Assembly (NCBI RefSeq): GCF_030146175.1
Contig: NZ_JASLCE010000086.1
Coordinates: 1-51,467, forward strand
Source of the DNA: Flavobacterium sp.
GTDB lineage: Bacteria > Bacteroidota > Bacteroidia > Flavobacteriales > Flavobacteriaceae
Reading direction: 5' to 3'
DNA length: 51,467 bases
Shown piece after piece: positions 8,870 to 16,151 of this stretch (position 1 is its first letter; each line of letters opens with the position of its first letter). The notes under the pieces were generated by a model that worked only from the letters and a program-made list of their open reading frames with translations, ran no database searches and had not been told where the DNA came from. Made by a program: the position numbers and the translations under genes.

Positions 8870-10402
8870 TTAGTCATCGTTATATTCATTTCCTTTTAAA
8901 TCCAACCAGCCTTTTTGTCCGTTTCCGAGCTCAAAACGGGCAAAATACCCTTGAAAATCACCTATATTTTTATACCGAAATTGCTTTTGCAAAGGAAATA
9001 GTAAAAACAAATCATTCTTTTTTATTTTGTAAAAAGGTGCTTTGTACACTACCGATTGTAGGTTTTGATAATTCGTAAAAGCATTGTTGTCAATAAAATA
9101 GTCCGCTTTGTCTTCCGGTTTAAGAAAATAGTGAAGATAATTCATTCCAAATGTTCCGTCTTTTCTTAAAAAAGTAACGATAACATTGTCAAAAGCAACA
9201 TGCTTACTCATCCTTTCTTTTTTATTAAACGCACTATAACGCCCAAAATCCACACCATTTTTTATCGTATCCTTTGTAGCATTTTTTAAATAGATTTCCT
9301 GAATTCCAGTTGTGTTTTGTAAAACAATACTGTCAGAAACTGTATATTGATCTTCGAAACCGAAATCGTTCAGATTTCGCATTGTAAGCCTAAAATCCGT
9401 ATTCTTTTTACTTAATGCTATTTCATAAAAGTACTCTCTAGGTGTAGGTTCATAAATATGATCAACCATATAACTAACCTTTGTTTTCAACTCCTGTCCG
9501 GTCCAGTCAATTGATTTAAGGTTGTTCTTTTCGATTAGCTGCAGGAAACCCGGATTGACCTTTACCGCTTTAACCTTGTGTTGGTTTAGTTTTTTAAAAG
9601 TTAAATTATATACATCGATCGATTTTCCAGCATACCCTATTATAATCTTACCCAAAGTAATAGTATCATAGGTTTTACGGATTAGCGTTTCGTTATAACA
9701 ATTTTTCAACTGTACCTTTTTATTGGATAAGGTATCTATTTTAAAATAATCCTCTTTCAGGTCATAAAAAGCATGATTTGAAAACGTATAAATTTCACGG
9801 TTGGTCAAACTCTTTTTTTCAACTTTTAATTCGGGAACATACGCATCAAAAAGTCCAAAGAGAAGTATTTTATTCTGAACGGGAATCAGGTATAACGGTT
9901 CGTTATCATACGTATATAGTATTCGTTTTTGATCAAATTGAATAAAAATATAGGGCAGGAATTCTTCTATATTTGTGTATACGTTATCATTCTGATGCTT
10001 ATCTGAAAAAATCGCAAAATAATTCGGATTGAATTGGCATAGTTTACGAATCTCATAATGTTCCTTATCCGTATCATCATCCGTATAGGTAAATTGTAGT
10101 TCCTGAAGTTTTTTAAAATTATAACTCCCGTCTATTTTGTCATATGAAATAGCATTTTCCTGTTTGAATAGTGTCTCGGCTTCCTCTTTTTTTATAGGAC
10201 TTACAACCGATTTTATTTTTTGTTGCTTTCCTTCAAAACGGACTTCAATTTGTAAATGATAATAGTCGGCTCCTTTTTGGATCACTATTCCTTTTCCCGG
10301 AGCGATGCAGTACAATTGTCCTTCGGTAACGGTATGGGTTTGTTGACCAAAAGAAAACTGGTAGAGTAACATTATGATAATACACGATAGTATTTTTGAC
10401 AT
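8870..10402 (-). CDS. secreted hypothetical protein with weak WG-repeat-like segments
   Basis: A 510-residue protein with an N-terminal signal peptide (MSKILSCIIIMLLYQFSFGQ) and otherwise soluble, so periplasmic or outer-membrane-facing. Late segments such as RKDGTFGMNYL and NGQKGWLDLKGNEY look like degenerate WG (KWG-type) repeats, which usually form beta-rich folds. No catalytic motif is visible. It begins one base after the stop of the upstream 187-residue gene, so the two are translationally linked. Function unknown. Confidence 0.75.
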   Translation of the reverse strand: MSKILSCIIIMLLYQFSFGQQTHTVTEGQLYCIAPGKGIVIQKGADYYHLQIEVRFEGKQQKIKSVVSPIKKEEAETLFKQENAISYDKIDGSYNFKKLQELQFTYTDDDTDKEHYEIRKLCQFNPNYFAIFSDKHQNDNVYTNIEEFLPYIFIQFDQKRILYTYDNEPLYLIPVQNKILLFGLFDAYVPELKVEKKSLTNREIYTFSNHAFYDLKEDYFKIDTLSNKKVQLKNCYNETLIRKTYDTITLGKIIIGYAGKSIDVYNLTFKKLNQHKVKAVKVNPGFLQLIEKNNLKSIDWTGQELKTKVSYMVDHIYEPTPREYFYEIALSKKNTDFRLTMRNLNDFGFEDQYTVSDSIVLQNTTGIQEIYLKNATKDTIKNGVDFGRYSAFNKKERMSKHVAFDNVIVTFLRKDGTFGMNYLHYFLKPEDKADYFIDNNAFTNYQNLQSVVYKAPFYKIKKNDLFLLFPLQKQFRYKNIGDFQGYFARFELGNGQKGWLDLKGNEYNDD

Positions 10403-10403
10403 C

Positions 10404-10967
10404 TTATTTCAAAATCCAATTGTTAGCATTTAGAACAAAGTCCATTACTCGTAGTGCTTCACCGGTATTAAAATTCGTTATCGCAATTTCAACTTTATCT
10501 TTACCTATCGCATTGTACTGAACTTCATACACATTCTTTTCACTCATATTTTCATGCTCAAAATTTACAATGGCCGATCTAAAACAACCACAGCCTTCAT
10601 AGCCCGTTGAGCTTGTTCCGGTTACAATTGTTACGTCGTTGTTTTTATAAATGGGCGGAAAACTTGTCATTTGATCAAAATAATATTGTGATTTGATCGC
10701 ATATTTTAATGCCTCCATTTTCTCATTAAATGGTGATCTCGAATGTATTTCGCTCCCACAAATAAGAAAAGGGTTATAAACAATCAAAAACAGAGTATCC
10801 TTAGTAGTCGCAATTTTTGCAACTTCTTTTACAATTGATGCCGTTAATCCCTTTTCATTCGCAATTCGTTTTGATTCCGGCATGTAAAAATCTGTTTTAA
10901 TAAAAACAAAATACGCGGTAATCAGAATAACGATAAGAAAACAGATAATTATCTTTACTTTTTTCAT
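10404..10967 (-). CDS. membrane-anchored hypothetical protein
   Basis: A 187-residue protein with one N-terminal transmembrane helix (KIIICFLIVILITAYFVFI), probably a signal anchor, and a soluble domain outside. Three or four cysteines (FLICGSE, YEGCGCFRS) suggest disulfides or metal binding in the periplasm. I do not recognise the family. It is first in a minus-strand run with the 510-residue secreted protein directly behind it. A 16-base near-palindrome lies about 115 bases upstream (11082-11097). Confidence 0.7.
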   Translation of the reverse strand: MKKVKIIICFLIVILITAYFVFIKTDFYMPESKRIANEKGLTASIVKEVAKIATTKDTLFLIVYNPFLICGSEIHSRSPFNEKMEALKYAIKSQYYFDQMTSFPPIYKNNDVTIVTGTSSTGYEGCGCFRSAIVNFEHENMSEKNVYEVQYNAIGKDKVEIAITNFNTGEALRVMDFVLNANNWILK

Positions 10968-11081
10968 TAATTGCTGTTAAAAAGATTATTTTTTTACTGT
11001 AAACAACAAATCTATATAAAAAAACGGCTCTTTTACAATAGTATTTCGATACGATTGAAAATTAAAATTTTACGAAAAAAA

Positions 11082-11097
11082 TTAGTCGTACAACTAA
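11082..11097. promoter_or_regulatory. near-palindromic operator-like site
   Basis: TTAGTCGTACAACTAA is a 16-base dyad centred on GTAC with one mismatched pair. It recalls BlaI/MecI-type operators (TAGT...ACTA). It lies upstream of the minus-strand gene starting at 10967 and beyond the stop of the gene at 11215. No BlaI-type repressor is in the window, so ownership is unknown. Confidence 0.35.
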
Positions 11098-11214
11098 GAA
11101 AATTACCTTACCTAACAATACATTTTTAACTTTCTGATTTTTGTAATAAAAGGATTGCTGACACAACATTTGGAAAATGTGAACGTTTTTTTGTGATCAA
11201 CAAAAATGATAGTG

Positions 11215-12018
11215 TCACGAATACGGAATCGTCCAGATAAGATCGACCGCCAGGTAATGCACCCCGGATTTCGCGGCACGATATCCTTTGATCAGATTAT
11301 TCACATAACCAATATCCACTGTAAGCGGTGTTTTGGGAATCTGCAACATATAGTACAAACCTAATCGCGCTTCTTTATACGTAAATTTCGACCACTTTTT
11401 ATCGTCTCCGTTATAACGACTCACCGCAAAGAGACCTTCAGCACTTAAAGTAAATGCCTGTTTTGTTTTGGTAGGAAAATTATAGGCTAGCTGTGTTTTG
11501 AGTCGGCTTCTGAACTGAAAATTTTCAGCTGCTTTATTGAAATCGGCGGTATAAAACTTTCGAAATTCCTGACGGGCGGTATTTTTCCATTGCCACTGAT
11601 CACTCAAATGCAACGTATAGGCATAACGTCCGTATACCCGGAATTCCTGTTCGACGTCTTCAAAACGATAAGGTGCTTTCGTTTCGTAATTATCCTGTCG
11701 GCGATAACTCACCGCATAACTATACTGCTGATTCGGAGCAAAATTGCAATAGATTTCGTGGTTCAAAACCAAAATTGCCTGATTTTCGAGTAATCCGGAA
11801 TGATCCGGATCACTCTTTCGTCCCAGTCCGATATAGGTCATGCTTTCTTTTTTCCCAACGGAATCCAGCTTGCGTTTTACGCCAACCGCCGACCAAAAAG
11901 CAGTTTTTGTTTTCCCCAATCCGGGCGGACTTAATTGTGCCTGGATCGTATGAAGCGATCCCATATTGAATGCAAAAAACAGGAAAAGTGTTTTTGTTAT
12001 GGTTGTTTGTATGCGCAT
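11215..12018 (-). CDS. DUF2490-type outer-membrane beta-barrel protein
   Basis: A 267-residue protein with a signal peptide (through HTIQAQ). The mature part alternates polar and aromatic residues in amphipathic strands (FWSAVGVKRKL, ILVLNHEIYCNFA, YAVSYRRQDNY, WKNTARQEFRKFY, FTLSAEGLFAVSRY, ARLGLYYMLQIP), typical of a 10-12 stranded outer-membrane barrel of the DUF2490 family. DUF2490 proteins have no settled function. It is a single minus-strand gene between the unknown secreted operon and the PAP2 pair. Confidence 0.7.
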   Translation of the reverse strand: MRIQTTITKTLFLFFAFNMGSLHTIQAQLSPPGLGKTKTAFWSAVGVKRKLDSVGKKESMTYIGLGRKSDPDHSGLLENQAILVLNHEIYCNFAPNQQYSYAVSYRRQDNYETKAPYRFEDVEQEFRVYGRYAYTLHLSDQWQWKNTARQEFRKFYTADFNKAAENFQFRSRLKTQLAYNFPTKTKQAFTLSAEGLFAVSRYNGDDKKWSKFTYKEARLGLYYMLQIPKTPLTVDIGYVNNLIKGYRAAKSGVHYLAVDLIWTIPYS

Positions 12019-12153
12019 TATAAAAAGCGTTTGAAATTTGAGGTGTATTCGTTACAGCAGCAATACTACGATGCAAAACTGTAGTGATTCTGGAATACCG
12101 TTCTCAAAAGCAACTTCTTTTTATCCTGTTTTTTTGAACTATAGCAAAACGAT

Positions 12154-12924
12154 TTATTTAAAATTATAATTCAATGCCAATCCGGCTTTATTATCGATAT
12201 ACGTCGGACTAAAACACACTCTGTTATCCTTTTTTACCTCAAACGTTAGCGGATTAAAATAATAGGTTAAAATAGCCGTAGTCATCCCGATTCCGGCACC
12301 GGCGGTGATATCGCTCACCCAATGGCGGTTGTTCATTACCCGTAGTGCTCCGGTAGTTGTTGCAATCATAAATCCAGTACTGGCAAACCATATATTACTA
12401 TTTCTATATTCTAAAAAATGTAAAGTCGCACAGGTAAAAGCGGCTGCGGTATGACCGGATGGAAAAGCATTACACGCCGAATTATCCGGTCGTAAATCAC
12501 CAATATTATTCTTTAATGGTAAGGTAATCGCGGTTAGCAATAATTTTGAAACCAACAGATTCGAAAGCATACGGGCATTGCTATGCTCCGATTTGAATCC
12601 CATATAATTCCCACCAAACATCAATGCAACCGAACTGTATTGGAAATAATCGTCGAATGAGGTTTGAAACGATCCGAAATTTCGATCTCTAAACTCTTTT
12701 ACATTGTTGTTAACTGCAGAATGCCGAAGCAAGGTACCACCTATAATAAGTGCCGACGGAATGATAAGCTTTTTGTACGAAAAACAGTCTTGTTTTACCA
12801 GGGTATCGGACTTGATCAATATTTTGGATTCTACCAAAGTATCGGATACTGTTTCCGAAAAGCCCGAAACAGGAAGGCATAGTACTGCTACAAAACAGCA
12901 CAGTAAATGGTGGATTTTTGTCAT
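12154..12924 (-). CDS. PAP2-family membrane phosphatase
   Basis: A 256-residue protein with a signal-like N-terminus and several hydrophobic segments. It carries the three-part PAP2 (acid phosphatase-like) signature: K-x-x-x-x-x-RP in KNNIGDLRP, PSGH in NAFPSGHTAAAF, and a final R...H..D block, RVMNNRHWVSD. These hydrolyse phosphate from lipid pyrophosphates or phosphatidic acid on the outer face of the inner membrane. Its start ATG overlaps the stop of the upstream PAP2 gene (TAATG), so the two are translationally coupled. Substrate (undecaprenyl-PP, PgpB-like or lipid A) cannot be read from sequence. Confidence 0.85.
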   Translation of the reverse strand: MTKIHHLLCCFVAVLCLPVSGFSETVSDTLVESKILIKSDTLVKQDCFSYKKLIIPSALIIGGTLLRHSAVNNNVKEFRDRNFGSFQTSFDDYFQYSSVALMFGGNYMGFKSEHSNARMLSNLLVSKLLLTAITLPLKNNIGDLRPDNSACNAFPSGHTAAAFTCATLHFLEYRNSNIWFASTGFMIATTTGALRVMNNRHWVSDITAGAGIGMTTAILTYYFNPLTFEVKKDNRVCFSPTYIDNKAGLALNYNFK

Positions 12925-13913
12925 TAGAATGTCATTTTAAGGCCTAGGGTTTGAAAGCCATAGCGGTGGTAGTTTCCGGTAACGCGGAGGTCGTATTTTT
13001 TTTGAAGGTTGGCCTGTCCGTTTTTTTTGCGGTCAACAAAACGGTTTCGGGCAATATTTTTACCGCTAAAATATCCGATGATCAAAGCCAAAGGATAGTC
13101 GGATATCCAGTGTACTTCACTTTGAACCATTTGGAAACTCAAAAGTCCAATGGCCGAATAACCAACCGGTTTAAGCCATTTCACTTCGGGATAATTTGTG
13201 GTAATTACCGTAAATGCCGACATGATAGTAGCAAGGTGACCGGATGGAAAGGCGTCGTAAGTAGGCGTATTTTCACCATAGGCCGTAAAAGAAGGAAATG
13301 GATTCCAATCGCCACCCGGATTACCGTTTTCACGAGCGATAAAAGGACTTTCTCTTCCGGTAGTTCGTTTGAGTACCTGAATATAAAACCCTGATAATGC
13401 CATACTTTCGAGCATACCCGAAGCGGTGGCATAGGCCCGGTAATCATTTGTAAAAAGCGCATGCGTCATAAAACCAGCCGACAGCAACAATACCGTAGTT
13501 CCGTTACCCACCAGATAAAATGCCGCACCGGTATTCTGAGGAATATTACTCAGCGGTCCCAAACTCCCGTATTTATTATCGGGCGACAATCCCAATTGAT
13601 CTGCAAATCTTCGGGATTCATCGATTATATCCTGATCAAATGGAACCATAACTGCCGTAGCTGCCAAAGCGCCACCTAAATACCAAGCGTGATCATCGGC
13701 AATGAAATCCCTGTTGGTATCTTTAAAATCGTGCCACAGATTGGTTACCGGTTCGTGCCATTTGGGTTGATAGTAAATTCTTTCGGTATTTGCATCAATG
13801 GTATATGTTTGCGTTTTTCGGTTTTCAAAACGTTTGTTAAGTATTGATAACGAATCCGATTGCGAAAAAACGCATCCGGAGAAAAATAAAAGTAAAGGGA
13901 TGAACCTATTCAT
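12924..13913 (-). CDS. PAP2-family phosphatase, longer paralogue
   Basis: I start this at the ATG at 13913 (MNRFIPLLLFFSGCVFSQ, a clean signal peptide) rather than 25 codons upstream, because a good promoter sits at 13934-13962, inside the longer frame. The protein is about 329 residues. The PAP2 motifs are LKRTTGRESPF, DAFPSGHLATIMS and SEVHWISDYPLA. The N-terminal 100 residues add a segment typical of Bacteroidota PAP2 proteins. It couples by TAATG to a second PAP2 gene, so two related phosphatases are made together. Confidence 0.85.
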   Translation of the reverse strand: MNRFIPLLLFFSGCVFSQSDSLSILNKRFENRKTQTYTIDANTERIYYQPKWHEPVTNLWHDFKDTNRDFIADDHAWYLGGALAATAVMVPFDQDIIDESRRFADQLGLSPDNKYGSLGPLSNIPQNTGAAFYLVGNGTTVLLLSAGFMTHALFTNDYRAYATASGMLESMALSGFYIQVLKRTTGRESPFIARENGNPGGDWNPFPSFTAYGENTPTYDAFPSGHLATIMSAFTVITTNYPEVKWLKPVGYSAIGLLSFQMVQSEVHWISDYPLALIIGYFSGKNIARNRFVDRKKNGQANLQKKYDLRVTGNYHRYGFQTLGLKMTF

Positions 13914-14223
13914 TGCTGTTTGTAAAAGTGTGCCAAAAGTATAGTAATAAAATTCATGCCAAAATTTTACTACAAAATAAAAATTCATAAAAATGTTAAA
14001 TTTTATTACAAAAACATATTTTATATTATTATTTTAAATTAGTGTTAAGTTTTCATTACTATTTTAAAAAATTTATTGCGTTATAACTATTCGAACATCT
14101 TAAAGCAGTATCAAACCTCTTACTTTTATTTCGTATCCGGCTAACTTTCGTAATATGAAAGTGTTCTATCAAATACTATTTTAGCACCATTCAAACAAAC
14201 TAGCCCATTCTACCAAACTCTCT
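13914..14223. other. AT-rich intergenic region
   Basis: This holds the PAP2 promoter near its left end. The rest, up to the stop of the short peptide gene at 14224, is very AT-rich with no open frame, hairpin or leader-like peptide that I can support. Confidence 0.5.
13934..13962 (-). promoter_or_regulatory. Bacteroidota-type promoter of the PAP2 pair
   Basis: On the minus strand TTG, an 18-base spacer, then TACTTTTG, matching the Bacteroidota -33 TTG / -7 TAnnTTTG pattern. It leaves a leader of roughly 15-20 bases before the ATG at 13913 and decides that start. Confidence 0.65.
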
Positions 14224-14391
14224 TTACCCTGCGGAATGCATTTTTCCTCCCTTACCAACTTCATTTAAATAGCCCAAACCATCTTTACACATACACCATA
14301 ACTTATGGCAACTGCTTCCAAAATCCCGAATCCAATCCCCTCCTCTAATTGTTTTTAACTCCTGTATCGACAACTCCTTAAAATTTTCCAT
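14224..14391 (-). CDS. short double-glycine leader peptide, bacteriocin-like
   Basis: A 55-residue frame reads MENFKELSIQELKTIRGG then a core of 37 residues. The leader has the Bacteroidota double-glycine pattern (L-S-x-x-E-L-K-x-I-x-GG at residues 7-18) cleaved by C39-peptidase ABC exporters. The core (DWIRDFGSSCHKLWCMC and a Gly-rich tail) has Cys28, Cys33 and Cys35. It starts 10 bases after the stop of the CPBP protease gene and follows a second double-glycine peptide gene, so the three form one small operon. No exporter is nearby. The leader makes a chance frame unlikely. Confidence 0.7.
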   Translation of the reverse strand: MENFKELSIQELKTIRGGDWIRDFGSSCHKLWCMCKDGLGYLNEVGKGGKMHSAG

Positions 14392-14401
14392 TTCTATTTT
14401 T

Positions 14402-15013
14402 TTAAAGCTGCATTAGTGCTAACCCAACAAAAACCAGATTATATAATGCATGATAAATAATTACATTTAAAAATATGTTTGAAGACAACCGAACATAGGT
14501 TAATACCGTTCCCAGTATCATTTGAGGAAAAAACTGAATTACCAATGCATATACCGGAAGTTCTTGGAGTGAGGCTACAGTATAATTAGAACTATGTGAA
14601 ATTCCAAAAATTAAAACATAGCTTACAAGAAAAATTTTAGGGAGTATTTTCTTATTTGAAAAACGAAATACAATAAAAGCCAAAACGTTTAACAGAATCA
14701 TCAAAACGAGTAAATACGAATTAAAATTCGCGACAAAGGCAAAAACAACTCCAAATAGGAGTCCTAAATTAGAATAGTTACTTTTTACTAACGCATATCT
14801 AAAAGCGATTTCCTCTACTATGGGAGCCAAAACAGTTACTACAAACAGTAATTCCAATGGCGACTCCAAATAAGCCATAAGACGATCTGACTGGACACAA
14901 TCAATATTAAAATAACGTATAGCCAATTCTATAATGACAATAAAGGAAATATGAATGCAAAAAATCGCAATAAATAGTGCTCTTTTTTTATTTACAATCA
15001 CATTCAACTGCAT
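14402..15013 (-). CDS. CPBP (Abi) family intramembrane protease, possible bacteriocin immunity or processing protein
   Basis: A membrane protein of about 203 residues with 6-8 helices. It shows the CPBP/Abi motifs: EEIAFR (EExxxR), FGISH (FxxxH) and HALYN (HxxxN). The family includes Rce1-like proteases and bacteriocin immunity proteins of the PlnI/PlnP type. In-frame ATGs exist at 15049, 15043 and 15013. I choose 15013 because it leaves the smallest overlap (26 bases) with the peptide gene ending at 14988. Flanking double-glycine peptides point to immunity or maturation. The direct role is inference. Confidence 0.75.
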   Translation of the reverse strand: MQLNVIVNKKRALFIAIFCIHISFIVIIELAIRYFNIDCVQSDRLMAYLESPLELLFVVTVLAPIVEEIAFRYALVKSNYSNLGLLFGVVFAFVANFNSYLLVLMILLNVLAFIVFRFSNKKILPKIFLVSYVLIFGISHSSNYTVASLQELPVYALVIQFFPQMILGTVLTYVRLSSNIFLNVIIYHALYNLVFVGLALMQL

Positions 15014-15173
15014 TCCAACCTTCAACGAACCGATCTGCAGCATCTGCAAGCGCTATAAAAACACCGGCTCTTTCTGCCCATTTATACAGTTTATTCCAAG
15101 GTATTCGGCCTCCTTCTATACTTTTCATTTCCAAATCACTAAGTACAACCCTATTTAGTTTTTCTAATTTCAT
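14988..15173 (-). CDS. double-glycine leader peptide, bacteriocin-like precursor
   Basis: A 61-residue peptide. Residues 1-22 (MKLEKLNRVVLSDLEMKSIE plus GG) form a classic leader with a Gly-Gly cleavage site. The core starts RIPWNKLYKWAERAGVF, is amphipathic and helical with three Trp residues, and ends in CDCK (Cys58, Cys60). Such peptides are exported and cleaved by C39-peptidase ABC transporters and act as class II-type bacteriocins or signals. The CPBP gene overlaps its 3' end and a second leader peptide follows. A -7 element lies 20 bases upstream. Confidence 0.8.
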   Translation of the reverse strand: MKLEKLNRVVLSDLEMKSIEGGRIPWNKLYKWAERAGVFIALADAADRFVEGWNAVECDCK

Positions 15174-15193
15174 TTCCTTCCTTTTTATTATTA

Positions 15194-15201
15194 CAAAAAT
15201 A
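15194..15201 (-). promoter_or_regulatory. -7 promoter element of the peptide cluster
   Basis: On the minus strand TATTTTTG fits TAnnTTTG and lies 20 bases before the ATG at 15173. No clear TTG is seen 17-23 bases upstream, only TTA, so the call is partial. Confidence 0.4.
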
Positions 15202-15369
15202 GACCATGCTACTAAAAATAAGGAGCTTACTCCTTGTACAAGACGAAACGTTCCAAGGTCATTTTTTTTTCATCGACGTATTTTCATTTGATCAAATTTT
15301 GTTCGGGCGATTTATTATAATTGATAATTTGCTACTTTTAAACCTGTATCCTAACACCGAACAAAAGCC

Positions 15370-16125
15370 ATGGACAAGGATTTCCAGTACCAATTCCAAG
15401 AACCGGAGCCTGCACTCGCCGATTATATCGAAAGCATTGGGATGTTTTCCAATCCATCCAATCAGGAAAAAGAGGTCGTTGTAATGCCCGATGGCCGGGT
15501 TGATCTGTTTTTTTCGCAAACTGGAACCGGAACCATCCAGACGTTACTCCTCGGACTGGAGACTTATCCCGAACAAAGAAGCGTTCCGCCGCAAACCCGT
15601 ACTTTTGTAATTAGCTTTAAGCCTTTGGGTGTTGAATATATCCTACAGCAATCCATAGCGTCATTACTGAACACCGCTACAGATCTTCCGAATGGTTTTT
15701 GGGATTTCGACACCGATGATTTACTCGATTTTGAAACTTTCCATAAAAAAGCGACTCAGCAATTAACCGTGCATTTACCTTCAAAAACAGACGACCGAAA
15801 ACGCCAGCTTTTTGAGCTAATCTATACTTCCAAAGGCGAAATGAGTGTCGCGGAACTTTCGGAAAAAACCGCATGGAACAGTCGGCAGATTAATCGTTAT
15901 TTTAACCAGCAATTCGGACTTTCGCTAAAAGCCTTTTGTACCATTTTACGCTTCAGAGCCTCTTTGGAACATATCGCCCAAGGCAAGTTATTCCCGGAAT
16001 TAAACTTCACCGATCAGAATCATTTTATAAAGGAAATCAAAAAATTTTCGGGTGTTGTTCCAAGTGAACTGTCCAAAAATCAAAACGACCGATTTATACT
16101 ATTATCCGTTTTAAAACAGCGATAG
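15370..16125 (+). CDS. AraC-family transcriptional regulator (DUF6597-like N-terminus)
   Basis: A 251-residue protein. The N-terminal 150 residues resemble the DUF6597 cupin-like sensor domain (LADYIESIGMF, VVVMPDGRVDLFF, VISFKPLGVEYIL). The C-terminal 90 residues carry the two-helix AraC DNA-binding domain (MSVAELSEKTAWNSRQINRYFNQ, then FTDQNHFIKEIKKFSGVVPSE). The next gene, a flavin monooxygenase, starts 27 bases downstream on the same strand and is the obvious target. The inducer is unknown. Confidence 0.85.
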   Translation: MDKDFQYQFQEPEPALADYIESIGMFSNPSNQEKEVVVMPDGRVDLFFSQTGTGTIQTLLLGLETYPEQRSVPPQTRTFVISFKPLGVEYILQQSIASLLNTATDLPNGFWDFDTDDLLDFETFHKKATQQLTVHLPSKTDDRKRQLFELIYTSKGEMSVAELSEKTAWNSRQINRYFNQQFGLSLKAFCTILRFRASLEHIAQGKLFPELNFTDQNHFIKEIKKFSGVVPSELSKNQNDRFILLSVLKQR

Positions 16126-16130
16126 CTTTG
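16123..16130 (+). promoter_or_regulatory. possible -7 element before the monooxygenase gene
   Basis: TAGCTTTG matches TAnnTTTG and overlaps the stop codon of the AraC gene, 21 bases before the ATG at 16152. No TTG lies at the usual distance, as might be expected of an activator-dependent promoter. Confidence 0.35.
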
Positions 16131-16151
16131 TATCCACATTAAATGTAGGAT

